Shown: piece after piece, positions 1 through 10,133 of the stretch
Layout of the letters: every line of letters begins with the position of its first letter
Numbering within the stretch: position 1 is the first letter of the stretch
Assembly: GCF_001998965.1 (NCBI RefSeq)
Contig: NZ_MLHJ01000012.1
Coordinates: 1 to 48,997 of the forward strand
Length of the DNA stretch: 48,997 nt
Reading direction: 5' to 3'
DNA from: Rodentibacter rarus
Lineage (GTDB): Bacteria > Pseudomonadota > Gammaproteobacteria > Enterobacterales > Pasteurellaceae
The notes under the pieces: generated by a model
What the model saw: only the letters and a program-made list of their open reading frames with translations
Databases searched by the model: none
Told to the model about the DNA's origin: nothing
Program-made: the position numbers and the translations under genes

Positions 1-9
1 TTTTATAAC

Positions 10-28
10 GGACACACGCAGTGTGTCC
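10..28. repeat. Short perfect hairpin, REP-like
   Basis: An 8-base inverted repeat (GGACACAC / GTGTGTCC) with a 3-base loop lies at the left edge, before the first gene. There is no T-run directly after it, so it is not a typical terminator. It may be the end of a small intergenic palindromic repeat; its neighbour to the left is not visible. Confidence 0.4.
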
Positions 29-140
29 CTACGTTTTGGTTAAAATTTCTGTTTTGTACATTTGCTACATAATACCGGAATTTTTTTATAAAAAATCGGT
101 CTATGAAAAGGTTTTTCTAACAAACAAAAAGGAACAATTT

Positions 141-776
141 ATGGATTTTAATCAAATTTTAAATCAAGTTGTTAACATCGCTAAAAACTCAGCGAGCAAT
201 TTGCAAACGGGTAATTCAACATTGGATAACATCACCAAAGTGGGCACTGGTGCGGCAATCACAGGGATTTTATCGATGATTTTAGGGCGTTCCGGTGGGG
301 CGAGTTTGGCAAAATTAGGATCACTGGCTGTGTTGGGCAATCTTGCTTATCAAGCGTACCAAAATTATCAAAAATCCCAACAGGCGCAACCGATGATGTC
401 CGCCAATGAATTTGATGTATTAAATTCCACATCCCAACAGGATGCAAGTGCCTTGATTTTACGCACGATGATCGCTGCAGCCGCTGCCGATGGTGAAATT
501 ACCGCAGAGGAAAAACAAACCATTGCTAATGAAATTGGTGATAATGCAGAATTAGCACAATGGGTTGAACAAGAAATGGCAAATCCGATAAGCATTGCGG
601 AAATTGCCCGCCAAGTGGGGAATGATACGGCATTGGCTGCAAATGTTTATCTTGCCGCCCGTTTAGTGAGCAAAGAATTATCCCGCAAAGAAATTGTTTT
701 TCTGGCGAACTTAGCAGAAGCGCTAGGATTAGATGAGGCGCTGGTGGAACAATTGGAAAAACAAGCCGGTTTTTAA
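141..776 (+). CDS. YebE-like DUF533 / TerB-fold protein
   Basis: A 211-residue protein of the DUF533 family (E. coli YebE type). Residues about 35-75 are rich in Gly, Ala and Leu and look like a membrane-associated helix. The C-terminal part (about 100-210) is an all-helical TerB-like domain with the motif DGEITAEEK. Function is unknown in the family; an inner membrane location is likely. The reading frame stays open upstream to base 21, but the ATG at 141 is preceded by AAGGAA and starts the family-like sequence MDFNQIL, so I chose it. A terminator hairpin follows directly. Confidence 0.8.
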   Translation: MDFNQILNQVVNIAKNSASNLQTGNSTLDNITKVGTGAAITGILSMILGRSGGASLAKLGSLAVLGNLAYQAYQNYQKSQQAQPMMSANEFDVLNSTSQQDASALILRTMIAAAAADGEITAEEKQTIANEIGDNAELAQWVEQEMANPISIAEIARQVGNDTALAANVYLAARLVSKELSRKEIVFLANLAEALGLDEALVEQLEKQAGF

Positions 777-782
777 ATGTGA

Positions 783-809
783 AAGGGGATGAAAAATCCC
801 CTTATTTTT
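783..809 (+). terminator. Rho-independent terminator after the YebE-like gene
   Basis: Stem AAGGGGAT (783-790) pairs with ATCCCCTT (796-803) around a GAAAA loop and is followed by ATTTTTG. It sits seven bases after the stop codon. It may also serve dtd on the other strand, whose stop is at 836. Confidence 0.8.
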
Positions 810-835
810 GACCACACTTTTATAGGGCTTTCCCA

Positions 836-1270
836 TTATACCTTTAACCAAAAGGTGACCGGGCCGTCATTGGTGAGGCTGACTTGCATATCCGCAGCAA
901 AACGCCCGTTTTCTACTGGAATTTTTTCAGCACATTTTTGCGAGAAATACTCGTAAAGTTCATTCGCTAAGGCAGGATCCGCCCCTTTAGAAAAACTGGG
1001 GCGTAAGCCTTTTTGCGTATCTGCCGCTAAGGTAAATTGGGATACCACCAACAATGCTCCCCCCGCTTGCTGAACATTCAAATTCATTTTGTCGTTTTCA
1101 TCGCTAAAAATTCGGTAATTTAACACTTTTTCGGCAAGTTTATCCGCTTTCGCGCGGTCATCCTCTTTTTCCACGCCGAGCAATACTAATAATCCTTTGC
1201 CGATTTGCCCGATGGTTTCACCGTTTACCTCTACACGAGCCTGTGTCACACGTTGTATTAATGCAATCAT
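836..1270 (-). CDS. dtd: D-aminoacyl-tRNA deacylase
   Basis: A 144-residue homodimeric enzyme that hydrolyses D-amino acids (and glycine on tRNA-Ala) from mischarged tRNA. Both family signatures are present: SQFTL at residues 77-81 and the Gly-Pro motif NDGPVT at 134-139. The start at MIALIQRV matches the family; the open frame extends much further upstream, into yihY, but without family sequence. The gene follows yihY on the same strand, 26 bases on, an arrangement also known in E. coli, so the two are probably co-transcribed. Confidence 0.95.
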   Translation of the reverse strand: MIALIQRVTQARVEVNGETIGQIGKGLLVLLGVEKEDDRAKADKLAEKVLNYRIFSDENDKMNLNVQQAGGALLVVSQFTLAADTQKGLRPSFSKGADPALANELYEYFSQKCAEKIPVENGRFAADMQVSLTNDGPVTFWLKV

Positions 1271-1296
1271 GGTATTTCCTTCATTTATTTGATTTT

Positions 1297-2103
1297 TTAA
1301 CCGCACTTTTGTTGTTTGATTTCTTCTAATACGGCGGCAAGTTGAGCCCCAATTAATACCACTGTCCAGCTTAGTTGGATCCAGAGCAACATAATCGGTA
1401 GGGTTGCCATTGCACCGTAAATCAATTGATAAGAGGGAAAGGTCACGATATACCAAGTAAAGGCTTGTTTTCCCAAAGTGAAAAATACCGCAGCAATGAG
1501 TGCACCGGCGGCAGAATGTTTGATACTAACTTTCTTATTGGGTACGACCATATAAAGCACGGTGAAAATAAACCAAGTAGAAAGAAAAGGCACAAAACTA
1601 AGCAGTTTTAACCCAAATGAGAGATGTTCTGAGGTTTCAAACACCGTTTTTATATAGGCACTGGCGGCAATGCTTGTACCGATAAGCAAAGGCCCTAAAG
1701 TTAAAATTAGCCAATAAATCGCAAAGGAGGTAAAAATCGGGCGTGAGCTGCTATCTTGCCAAATGCCGTTTAAGGTGCGATCAATGGAATTGATCAACAT
1801 TAACGCCACGGCAATTAAACTCACAATACCCACCGCACTCATTTGCTTAGAGTTGTTCACAAATTCATCAATATATTGACCTACCACATCACCGGCAGAA
1901 GGGGCGAAATTGGTGAAAATAAATTCTTTTAATGCTCCGGTGACCTCGTTAAATACAGGAAAGGCGGAAAAAATAGAAAAAATCACCATAATTAACGGCA
2001 CAATGGCCAACATTGTGCTGTAAGTGAGCGAGCCTGCTGCCTGCGTTAATTTATTTTCATTAAAGCGCCGCCAAAATTGTTTAAAGAAAGTGAAATCTGT
2101 CAT
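1297..2103 (-). CDS. YihY/BrkB family inner membrane protein
   Basis: A 268-residue integral membrane protein of the YihY/BrkB (UPF0761) family with about six hydrophobic segments. The family hallmark near the N-terminus, an ALSYxTLLSLVPL-like stretch, is visible as [14 protein letters not shown]. Its role is not established; older names call it a ribonuclease BN or virulence factor, without good support. I chose the start MTDFTFF at 2103 because it overlaps the stop of ychJ by four bases (ATGA), which indicates translational coupling; an upstream in-frame start at 2121 would overlap more. Confidence 0.88.
   Translation of the reverse strand: MTDFTFFKQFWRRFNENKLTQAAGSLTYSTMLAIVPLIMVIFSIFSAFPVFNEVTGALKEFIFTNFAPSAGDVVGQYIDEFVNNSKQMSAVGIVSLIAVALMLINSIDRTLNGIWQDSSSRPIFTSFAIYWLILTLGPLLIGTSIAASAYIKTVFETSEHLSFGLKLLSFVPFLSTWFIFTVLYMVVPNKKVSIKHSAAGALIAAVFFTLGKQAFTWYIVTFPSYQLIYGAMATLPIMLLWIQLSWTVVLIGAQLAAVLEEIKQQKCG
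1300..1308 (-). repeat. DNA uptake signal sequence (one of at least 25)
   Basis: ACCGCACTT, the complement of the Hin-type Pasteurellaceae uptake sequence AAGTGCGGT, here inside the 3' end of yihY. The same 9-mer starts in forward orientation at 2550, 16736, 18426, 19695, 22725, 25282, 26398, 28323, 29485, 31813, 34947, 35265, 40868 and 46331. In reverse orientation it starts at 1300, 3297, 5715, 9957, 18112, 20203, 27075, 28399, 30702, 33394 and 36539. These sites mark DNA for uptake by naturally competent relatives. Confidence 0.9.
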
Positions 2104-2573
2104 AACCACGCTCCACAGCAATGTTTAAATTTTTTACCCGAACCACAAACACAAGGCTGTTTCATTGTCGGTAAAGGCACGGTGGGATCAATAAAATACC
2201 AACGCCCACCAATATTGACAAAAATAGACCGCTCTTGGTGGGATTGCTCTCCCTCCTTGCCTTGAAAAAGGGCATTAAACTCCACCGCACTGTGGCTTTT
2301 TGTGAGGGGTTCTGTTTTTAGAATTTGTAGACCAAGCCATTGTGTGTTATCAGCCCAATTTTGTAAGGCTTGAACATTTAAGTGGGGTTGTTGATTGGGC
2401 ACAGTGGTTTCCACAATATAGGGAATGTTTTTCAATACATAGGCACAATAACGTGAACGCATCAGTTGTTCTGCGGTTTCCGGTAAGGCTTGGTGATGAT
2501 GAAATACTCCACAACAATTTGCATAATTTTTGTCAGATTGACAGGGGCAAAGTGCGGTCATTTTATCGGTCAT
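2100..2573 (-). CDS. YchJ-like SEC-C motif protein (UPF0225)
   Basis: A 157-residue protein with a zinc-binding SEC-C motif at each end: [13 protein letters not shown] near residue 9 and [13 protein letters not shown] near residue 141. The NTF2-like YchJ middle domain lies between them, with LMRSRYCAY typical of the family. Function is unknown. The start at 2573 has an AGGA upstream but overlaps the MOSC gene by 11 bases. A second ATG at 2561 (MTALCPC) fits the family N-terminus better but has a weaker ribosome site. Confidence 0.85.
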   Translation of the reverse strand: MTDKMTALCPCQSDKNYANCCGVFHHHQALPETAEQLMRSRYCAYVLKNIPYIVETTVPNQQPHLNVQALQNWADNTQWLGLQILKTEPLTKSHSAVEFNALFQGKEGEQSHQERSIFVNIGGRWYFIDPTVPLPTMKQPCVCGSGKKFKHCCGAWL

Positions 2574-3237
2574 TTTGAAAGGTCCTGATTTTACTTAATT
2601 GTGAGTTTAACGAACGTTTAAATGCCGCTGCTAATTGTTCAATGGCTAACGCTTGTTCTAATTCTTCCCTTGTCGGTTTGCCGGATAATAACTGATTTAA
2701 ATGGCGAATGGTGAGAGATGAATAAGGTCTGTGTTGTAATATTAATTCATCACCTTGTGCGATCTCCCCTTCTTCGATGACCCGTACATACCAACCGCTC
2801 CAGCCTGAATGATAAATTGTTTTTTGGGTTTCGGGGTTATGGGTGTTTTTTGATAAACGCTCGCAGGGTTTGCGTGGTTGGGATACTTCCAAAAGGGTTG
2901 AACCGATTTTAAAGCGATCCCCCACACAAACGGAATCTTCATCAAATCCGGATACGACAAAGTTTTCGCCGTATATAGCGGTGCCCTGATAAGAAAAATC
3001 CTCACCTAATAAATCATTCAAGGCTGAAAATGACGTTTCAGACATAAAAAATAAGGCTTTATCCACACCGCCATGGTGCTTTTTTAATCCCACATCGTTA
3101 CCGTATGCACCAAGTTTATGGATTTTGACTGAAGGCACCGGCTGTTTGCGGATGGCACTTTCATAGGTTGAACCGTCAGCGAAAGTTAGTAATTCGACTT
3201 TCCCGATTTTAATCACCAGAATTTTGGCTTTTGACAT
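2563..3237 (-). CDS. MOSC domain protein, YiiM-like
   Basis: A 224-residue MOSC-domain protein resembling E. coli YiiM, which helps detoxify N-hydroxylated bases together with molybdenum cofactor. The conserved HHGGVDKAL (about residues 54-62) and the sulfur-carrying Cys125 in QPRKPCERL are present. The start MSKAK at 3237 follows a GGGGAAAGG ribosome site. It is the first gene of a leftward run MOSC-ychJ-yihY-dtd, with overlaps between the first three. An upstream in-frame start (3267) adds an unlikely [10 protein letters not shown] leader. Confidence 0.85.
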   Translation of the reverse strand: MSKAKILVIKIGKVELLTFADGSTYESAIRKQPVPSVKIHKLGAYGNDVGLKKHHGGVDKALFFMSETSFSALNDLLGEDFSYQGTAIYGENFVVSGFDEDSVCVGDRFKIGSTLLEVSQPRKPCERLSKNTHNPETQKTIYHSGWSGWYVRVIEEGEIAQGDELILQHRPYSSLTIRHLNQLLSGKPTREELEQALAIEQLAAAFKRSLNSQLSKIRTFQNDR

Positions 3238-3357
3238 TTCCTTTCCCCTTTTTATAAAAACGCACAAAATTATACCGTAAAATCACTTAAATTTTGACCG
3301 CACTTTGTTTTTTCCTTATTATCTTGTTCAATCAATACACAATAAAAAGGAACATTT

Positions 3358-4857
3358 ATGCAATATGATCTCGCCCGAACAGAGCAGGGAAAAACACTGG
3401 GTATTACGGCAAAAATGGCAAATCGACACGGATTAATTGCCGGTGCGACAGGGACGGGGAAAACCGTCACCCTACGCAAAATTGCGGAGGCATTTAGTGA
3501 TGATGGTGTGCCGGTTTTTTTAGTGGATGTCAAAGGTGATCTCTCAGGTTTGGTTAAAGCGGGGCAATTGAGCGGTAAAATTGCCGAACGTATTGAACAA
3601 TTTGATTTAGGCGGTGAACACTATTTAAACGGTTATCCGGTTTCTTTCTGGGATGTATTTGGCGAAACCGGGATTCCGCTACGCACCACCATTTCTGAAA
3701 TGGGACCGTTGTTACTTTCTCGTTTGCTAAACCTCAATGCCACGCAAGAGGGATTGCTCAACTTAGTGTTTAGAGTGGCCGATGATAAAGGCCTTTTACT
3801 TATTGATTTAAAAGATCTTCGTGCAATGCTGAAATATGTGGCGGAAAATGCCAAAACTTTCCAAGTGGAATACGGCAATGTTTCTGCGGCGAGCGTGGGG
3901 GCTATTCAGCGTGCTTTGCTCACCCTTGAAAATGAGGGGGCAAGCAACTTATTCGGCGAACCGGCGCTCAATCTTGAAGATTGGCTACAAACCCGTGATG
4001 GGCGAGGGGTCATCAATGTTCTTAATTCCGAAAAATTGATTAATTCACCAAGAATGTATAGTGCGTTCTTACTCTGGTTGATGTCTGAACTGTTCGAACA
4101 ATTGCCGGAAGTGGGTGATCCCGATAAACCGAAATTTGTCATGTTTTTTGATGAGGCACATTTGTTATTTGACGGTGCGCCGGCAGTATTGGTGGAAAAA
4201 GTGGAACAGGTGGTTCGCTTAATTCGCTCCAAAGGGGTGGGGATTTATTTTGTCACCCAAAACCCGTTGGATTTGCCGGATACGGTTTTAGGGCAATTAG
4301 GAAACCGTGTGCAACATGCCTTACGAGCCTTTACTCCACGAGATCAAAAAGCCGTTAAATCTGCTGCTGAAACCTTCCGTGCCAATCCTGCAGTGAATGT
4401 GGTGGAAACGATTTCAACCCTTGGTGTGGGGCAAGCATTGGTTTCTTTCTTAGATGAAAAAGGAATGCCAACCCCTGTTGAAATAGCTTATATTTACCCG
4501 CCGAAAAGCCAACTTTCACCGCTTTCTGCCGAAGAACGTTACGCATGGGTGAAAGATGATGAGCTTTATTCTTTCTATAAAGATTATGTGGATAATGAAT
4601 CAGCCTTTGAAGTATTAAATGCACAAGCCGACCTTGCGGCGGTTCAACAAAAACAAGCGGAACAAGCACAACAGGAAGAAGAAAACGGCATTTTAGGCAG
4701 CCTCAGCCGTATGATTTTTGGCTCTCAAAAACGAGGGGAAAAACTTAGCCCAACAGAACAAATCATCAATAGCGTGGCGAAATCCGTAGGGCGTAATATT
4801 CGTAATCAGGTTACGAAACAAATTATGCGTGGTATTTTGGGTGCATTGAAAAAATAA
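3358..4857 (+). CDS. yjgR: YjgR-like HerA-type ATPase (DUF853)
   Basis: A 499-residue P-loop ATPase of the DUF853 (YjgR) family, related to HerA/FtsK helicases and about the usual length of 500. Walker A is GATGTGKT at residues 29-36 and Walker B is FVMFFDEAH near residue 262. A Gln-rich segment (about 420-445) precedes a short conserved tail. The cellular role is not known; the family is described as a DNA-translocase-like ATPase. The start at 3358 is preceded by AAAAGGAAC. An uptake sequence lies in the upstream gap. Confidence 0.88.
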   Translation: MQYDLARTEQGKTLGITAKMANRHGLIAGATGTGKTVTLRKIAEAFSDDGVPVFLVDVKGDLSGLVKAGQLSGKIAERIEQFDLGGEHYLNGYPVSFWDVFGETGIPLRTTISEMGPLLLSRLLNLNATQEGLLNLVFRVADDKGLLLIDLKDLRAMLKYVAENAKTFQVEYGNVSAASVGAIQRALLTLENEGASNLFGEPALNLEDWLQTRDGRGVINVLNSEKLINSPRMYSAFLLWLMSELFEQLPEVGDPDKPKFVMFFDEAHLLFDGAPAVLVEKVEQVVRLIRSKGVGIYFVTQNPLDLPDTVLGQLGNRVQHALRAFTPRDQKAVKSAAETFRANPAVNVVETISTLGVGQALVSFLDEKGMPTPVEIAYIYPPKSQLSPLSAEERYAWVKDDELYSFYKDYVDNESAFEVLNAQADLAAVQQKQAEQAQQEEENGILGSLSRMIFGSQKRGEKLSPTEQIINSVAKSVGRNIRNQVTKQIMRGILGALKK

Positions 4858-4909
4858 TAAACCAAAGTGCGGCCATTTTTACCGCCAAATTTAAAATAAG
4901 GAGATAATT

Positions 4910-5668
4910 ATGTCAGACGTATTTCATTTAAACCTCACCAAAGCCCAATTAAAAGGGGCAACCATTGCTATTGTCCCGGGTGATCCCGCACGCAGCGAGC
5001 GTATTGCCAAACACCTTGATAATCCTGAATTTCTCACCAGCACCCGAGAGTTTACCTCTTGGTTGGGTTATCTCAACGGTCAGCCGGTGGTGGTTTGTTC
5101 GACAGGGATTGGTGGGCCTTCCGTTTCCATTTGTGTGGAAGAATTAGCCCAACTTGGTGTGCGTACATTTATTCGTATTGGCACAACGGGTGCAATTCAA
5201 CCGCATATTAATGTAGGCGATATTCTTGTTACCACAGGCGCTGTGCGTTTAGATGGCGCAAGCCGCCATTTTGCCCCATTGGAATATCCGGCAGTAGCTG
5301 ATTTTGAATGTACCACCGCACTGGTTAATGCGGCAAAAGAGAAAGGGGCTGAACCGTTTGTGGGGATCACCGCTTCCTCCGATACTTTCTATCCGGGCCA
5401 AGAGCGTTATGACACTTACAGCGGAAAAGTCTACCGTGATTACCAAGGATTGCTCAAACAATGGCAAGATCTCAATGTAATGAATTTCGAGATGGAATCC
5501 GCTACATTATTTACCATGTGTAATGCATTAGGATTACGCGCCGGTATGGTTTCAGGGGTAATTGTCAACCGCACACAACAAGAAATCCCAAATGAAGCCA
5601 CCATAAAAGCCAGTGAAGAAAAAGCCATTTCCGTGGTCGTGGAAGGGGTGAGAAAACTATTAGCTTAG
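4910..5668 (+). CDS. udp: Uridine phosphorylase
   Basis: A 252-residue cytoplasmic enzyme that splits uridine with phosphate into uracil and ribose-1-phosphate for pyrimidine salvage. The nucleoside phosphorylase signature is clear: [13 protein letters not shown] near residue 22, GIGGPSVSI near 66, RIGTTGAI near 91 and the ribose-binding [10 protein letters not shown] near 194. Length matches the family (253). It has its own ribosome site (AAGGAG) and a strong terminator directly after it, so it appears to be monocistronic or to follow yjgR. Confidence 0.97.
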   Translation: MSDVFHLNLTKAQLKGATIAIVPGDPARSERIAKHLDNPEFLTSTREFTSWLGYLNGQPVVVCSTGIGGPSVSICVEELAQLGVRTFIRIGTTGAIQPHINVGDILVTTGAVRLDGASRHFAPLEYPAVADFECTTALVNAAKEKGAEPFVGITASSDTFYPGQERYDTYSGKVYRDYQGLLKQWQDLNVMNFEMESATLFTMCNALGLRAGMVSGVIVNRTQQEIPNEATIKASEEKAISVVVEGVRKLLA

Positions 5669-5677
5669 TCGAACAAA

Positions 5678-5714
5678 AAAGGCGTTTTGGAATTTCAAAA
5701 CGCCTTTATTTTTA
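5678..5714 (+). terminator. Rho-independent terminator after udp
   Basis: A 12-base perfect stem (5678-5689 with 5696-5707, sequence AAAGGCGTTTTG and its complement) closes a GAATTT loop and is followed by ATTTTTAA. The A-run on the left side lets it also work for the leftward gene that ends at 5724. Confidence 0.9.
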
Positions 5715-5723
5715 ACCGCACTT

Positions 5724-6539
5724 TTAACTATTCGCTCTCGCAAAAGCGGCGGCCTCATTGATTAATTCATCGCTTGGGCGTTGGTGGGTGTAGAGTTCAA
5801 ATTGCTCCACCGCCTGTAAAACAATCACTTCTGCACCGGAAATAATTTGTTTGTCTTGGCTTTCCGCATATTGAATAAATGGGGTTTCTGCAGGGATCGC
5901 TACCACATCAAAGGCAACATTTGCCGCATCAATCATCGATTTCGGAAAGGCGAGATCGGCTTCTTCTTTTCCCCCTTTCATACCAATTGGGGTGACATTG
6001 ACTAAAATCTCAGCCTGCTGATTTTCCAAGCTATTGATATAGCCATAGCCATAAAGTGCGGCCAAATATTGACCTGTTTTTTCATTTCGGGCATAGACTT
6101 TTAAATCATCAAAACCGCTATTTTTAAAGGCAGCGACAACCGCTTTTGCCATTCCTCCGCTGCCTTGCACAATCACCGAACGGTTTTTATCTAGTTGATA
6201 TTTCTCAATTAATTTTACAATCGCAATGTAATCGGTGTTATAAGCACGCAAAAAGCCATTGTCATTGACAATGGTATTGACCGATTCAATGGCTTGGGCA
6301 GATGGGTGAATTTCATCTAAAAACGGTATACAGCTTTCTTTGAAGGGCATAGATACCGCACACCCCCGAATACCTAGAGCACGCACGCCTTTCACGGCGT
6401 GTTCGATATCCTGCGTAGTAAAAGCCTTATAAATGAAGTTTAATCCCAGTTTTTCATACAAATAATTGTGAAATTTTGTACCAAAATTTCCCGGTCTGCC
6501 GGAAAGGGACATACAAAGTTGGGTATCTTTATTGATCAT
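5724..6539 (-). CDS. Shikimate dehydrogenase-like protein (SDH-L, HI0607 type)
   Basis: A 271-residue member of the AroE superfamily that matches the SDH-L subclass described from H. influenzae rather than AroE or YdiB. The catalytic pair Lys67 (VSMPFKES) and Asp103 (AYNTDY) is present, as is the dinucleotide-binding GSGGM at 126-130. It probably reduces a dehydroshikimate-like substrate poorly or acts on a related compound; the true substrate is uncertain. In H. influenzae, as I recall, the gene follows cysE directly; here an 8.7 kb island separates them. Confidence 0.85.
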   Translation of the reverse strand: MINKDTQLCMSLSGRPGNFGTKFHNYLYEKLGLNFIYKAFTTQDIEHAVKGVRALGIRGCAVSMPFKESCIPFLDEIHPSAQAIESVNTIVNDNGFLRAYNTDYIAIVKLIEKYQLDKNRSVIVQGSGGMAKAVVAAFKNSGFDDLKVYARNEKTGQYLAALYGYGYINSLENQQAEILVNVTPIGMKGGKEEADLAFPKSMIDAANVAFDVVAIPAETPFIQYAESQDKQIISGAEVIVLQAVEQFELYTHQRPSDELINEAAAFARANS

Positions 6540-6573
6540 TTTTTATTTTCCTGATTAATTTTCCAAAATAGTG

Positions 6574-8001
6574 TTAACGCTCGGTAAAGCTCTCTGAAAA
6601 AGTAGATTGCAAAGGACTTAGTAAATAACTGATGACAGAACGTCTACCTGTTTTAATTTCAGCACTCACTATCATACCGGCAGTTAGATTGACCCGATGA
6701 TTTTCTATAATTAAGTAATCTTTGTCCAGCTCAATAATTGTCGCAAAAGTAAGTCCTGTCTTTTCAGTTTCAATCGCATCAAAACTAAGAGATTTTACTT
6801 TCCCTGTTAAATAACCGTAGCGAGTATAAGGAAATGTTTCTATCTTTATTGTGACTTCCTGTCCTTGACGAATAAACCCAATATCCTGATTGGCGATTAT
6901 CGCTTTTACCTCTAATTTATCCCGCCTTGGGACAACCACCATCAGAGGTTGAGCGGTAGTCACAACACCACCAATGGTATGCACGGCTAATTGTTGGATT
7001 GAGCCTGTAACAGGGGCTTTAATTTGTGTTGTTTTTTGACGCTCAGTATATTTTTCTTTTTCAAAAATAAGTTGCCTAATTTGTTCGTTCGCTTGTCTTA
7101 GAGAGTCTTGAGTATCTTTGGTAAAGGTATTTGTTAAAAGTTCTTTTTCATCTTTTGCTTGTTGAATTCCTGCATTAATTTCATTTAATTTACTTTCTAA
7201 TGTTAAAATCTCGTTATTGATATCAAGAAACTTTGCTTTTTGTTCTAAATATTGATGTTTAGAAATGGCATTTGATTTTAATAATTTAGCGAGGTCATTC
7301 GTTTTTTCTTTTTCTAGCTTTTGTAAAGAGTGATATTTGTTAATTTGCATTTTTATTGTGACATATTCGGCTTGTTTTTGCTCTAGTAATGCCGCTGCTT
7401 TTTGTTGCTGAAGAAGGTAAGTATTAAATTGAGTTAAGATTAATTGCTGCGATTGTTGTAGCTCAACAGAAGATATTGATTCATCATCAATTTGTAAATA
7501 GGGTGGTGTATTAGAGTAAATGGAATTTAATAACGCCTCCGCTCGAGCTTTAGCTAATTTAGCACTATTTAATGCTTGATTTGCTTTTTGTAATTCTTCT
7601 TTTGCACCTAATGAGGTTAGTTCTAACAACAATTCACCTTTTTCAACTAATTGTCCATCATTAACATAAATATTCTCAACAATAGCATTTTCAATGGGTT
7701 GAATAATTTTACTATTTCCACTATAAGCGATTTTTCCGGTGACAGTAGAAACAATATCCACCTTACCGAAAATAGCCCAAATACAGGCTATTAAAATAAA
7801 TAGCATAATCAAATGGCTTGATCTGCGGGGTAACACAGAAACCGGTTTTTCCATTAATTCCAAATGGGCAGGCAAGAAATCATATTCATTTTCTTCACGA
7901 ACAGGCGTATCTAAACTCTTACGAATTTTCCAAACTTCGCAAAAATGGTGAATATAATGATGCAAAAAACTTAATATTGCCTGAAAATAAGTTTTCATCA
8001 T
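6574..8001 (-). CDS. HlyD-family type I secretion adaptor
   Basis: A 475-residue membrane fusion protein of the HlyD/LktD/ApxD type, which links the inner membrane ABC transporter to an outer membrane TolC channel. It has a cytoplasmic N-terminus, one membrane helix (about 62-79), a lipoyl-like half (GKIAYSGNSKIIQP), a long coiled coil (about 120-320) and a second lipoyl/beta-barrel part ending with the family-typical TAGMIVSAEIKTGRRSV. Length fits HlyD (478). It begins one base after the hlyB stop, so the two are coupled. No tolC gene lies in the window, so the channel must be encoded elsewhere. Confidence 0.93.
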   Translation of the reverse strand: MMKTYFQAILSFLHHYIHHFCEVWKIRKSLDTPVREENEYDFLPAHLELMEKPVSVLPRRSSHLIMLFILIACIWAIFGKVDIVSTVTGKIAYSGNSKIIQPIENAIVENIYVNDGQLVEKGELLLELTSLGAKEELQKANQALNSAKLAKARAEALLNSIYSNTPPYLQIDDESISSVELQQSQQLILTQFNTYLLQQQKAAALLEQKQAEYVTIKMQINKYHSLQKLEKEKTNDLAKLLKSNAISKHQYLEQKAKFLDINNEILTLESKLNEINAGIQQAKDEKELLTNTFTKDTQDSLRQANEQIRQLIFEKEKYTERQKTTQIKAPVTGSIQQLAVHTIGGVVTTAQPLMVVVPRRDKLEVKAIIANQDIGFIRQGQEVTIKIETFPYTRYGYLTGKVKSLSFDAIETEKTGLTFATIIELDKDYLIIENHRVNLTAGMIVSAEIKTGRRSVISYLLSPLQSTFSESFTER

Positions 8002-8002
8002 T

Positions 8003-10131
8003 TTAATGACCTAATTGCAAGTGATATAAATAATGATATAAACCTTGAGGATTATTGAGTAATTCTTTATGTGAACCAAATTCTATTTGTTTTCCTTTTT
8101 CTAATACGAGAATTTTATCGGCAATTTGGACGGTAGAGAGGCGGTGGGCAATGATGATGACAGTTCTATTTCGGCAAATTTGTCGCATATTTGTCATAAT
8201 GACTCGTTCGGATTCATAATCCAAAGCGCTGGTTGCTTCATCAAAAATTAAAATCTTAGGATTTGTAATTAAGGCTCGGGCAATCGCAATCCTCTGGCGC
8301 TGCCCACCCGATAATCCCGTTCCTTGTTCCCCAACAATAGTGTCATAGCCATTATCTAACTCACAGATAAAATCATGAGCCCCGGCAAGTTTTGCTGCAT
8401 AAATCACTTTTTCAATCGTTATCCCGGGGACACTAATCGCAATATTATCTCGAATACTTCGATTTAATAAAATATTGTCTTGTAATACTACGCCAATTTG
8501 TTTACGTAACCAATTAGGCTCAAGTAAAGTTAAATCTTGCTCATCAATTTTGATTTTCCCTCTGGTTGGTATATATAAGCGTTGAATTAATTTAGCAATG
8601 GTGCTTTTCCCTGAACCTGAACGCCCTACAATACCAATAATTTGACCTTCAGTAATAGAAAAAGATAAATCATCAATGATTGTATTTCCCTGTAATTGAT
8701 AACGAAATGAGACTTGCTCAAAAAGAATATTACCTTTAATTTTCGGTAAAGAAAGATTGTTTTTTGATTTTTCAGTTGGCGTATTTAAAATATCACCTAA
8801 ACGCTCTACCGAAATTCCCACTTGTTGAAAATCTTGCCATAATTGTGCAAGGCGAATAACCGGCATTGCGACTTGTCCAGCAAGCATATTAAACGCAATA
8901 AGTTGTCCTATGCTTAAATCACCGCTTATCACAAAGTGAGCCCCAGCCACAAATTAATGACCATCACCATTTTTTGAATAAATTGAACGCCTTGTTGTCC
9001 TATGACTGCAATTTTAGTAACTTTAAACCCGGCGTGAATATAGGCGGCTAATTGTTTGTCCCAACGATCAATCATTTGTGGTGAAACAGCCATTGATTTA
9101 ATCATATTAATTGCCGTAACGGATTCCACTAAAAATGCTTGATTATCAGCATTGCGGGCAAATTTGGTATCAAGGCGTTTACGTAAAATAGGCGTAATAA
9201 AAATAGACCAAATAATATAACAAGGTAAAGAAAGTAAAACGACTAAAGTGAGCCATTTACTATAAAACCACATAACCGAAAAGAATAAAAAAGAAAAGCA
9301 TAAATCTAAAACGGAGGTTAATGCTTGCCCGGTAAGAAAATAACGAATTTGTTCTAGCTCACGTATTCTTGCTATGGTATCGCCAACTCTACGGGTTTCA
9401 AAATAAGCCAAAGGGAGTTTTAATAAATGTCGAAATAATCTTGCGCCAAGTTCTACATCAATCCGGCTGGTCGTATGGGAGAAAATATAAGTCCGTAAAC
9501 CGCCTAAAATAATTTCAAAAAACACGGTAACAACAAGAGCGAAAGTGACGACATTTAAAGTATTAAACCCTTGATGAACCAATACCTTATCCATCACAAC
9601 CTGAAAAAAGAGCGGTGTAATTAAAGCAAGAAATTGTAAAACAAGCGAAATGCCGATCACTTCTAATAAAATTCGGCGATATTTAATTACGGCAGGAATA
9701 AACCAAGTAAAATCAAATTTAGCAAGCTGTCCGAGAACAGAGGCTCGAGAGGTAATCGCAATAATTTCACCACGATAACGCTGTTTAAATTCTTGCTCGG
9801 ATAATATTGTGGGTTCCGGTAAGGTTAAATCTTGAATTAAGTAACGATGATGTTGTTCGTCTATGCGGGCAAGAATAAAATGTTTTCCCTCGGTGTTATC
9901 CCACACTAAAACAGGTAAATGACAATAAGGTAAACGAGAAATTGGCTTAGAAAGTAACCGCACTTTTAGCCCTAAAGATTTTGCCGCCAATAACCAAGCT
10001 GTTTGGGTTAAACCTTTCCCTTCAATATCAAATTGATATTTAATACTTTCTTCCGTTGCTGCAATATCGTGATATTGCGCTAAAAGAATTAATCCCCTCA
10101 ATGCAGGATCAAAATTTTGATTATCTTCCAT
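8003..10131 (-). pseudogene. HlyB-family type I secretion ABC transporter, frameshifted
   Basis: A toxin-exporting ABC transporter of the HlyB/LktB type. The N-terminal C39-like domain (about 1-130) lacks a catalytic Cys, as in HlyB. Membrane helices follow, then a nucleotide-binding domain with [25 protein letters not shown] and AHRLS. The frame breaks at 8941-8944: the first frame ends WLGLTL-stop and the second resumes [10 protein letters not shown], whereas the family reads WLGAHLVISGDL. Adding one G to the G4 run (C4 on the plus strand) restores 709 residues, the family length. It is either a real inactivating mutation or a sequencing error. Confidence 0.93.
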
Positions 10132-10133
10132 TA

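Noticed and set aside
836..1456. Longer dtd frame starting at 1456
   Set aside because: The added 62 residues overlap yihY codons and are unlike any dtd sequence; the ATG at 1270 gives the exact family length.
8930..8960. Programmed -1 frameshift in hlyB
   Set aside because: The site does not form a standard slippery heptamer, no downstream pseudoknot is evident, and relatives encode HlyB in one frame.
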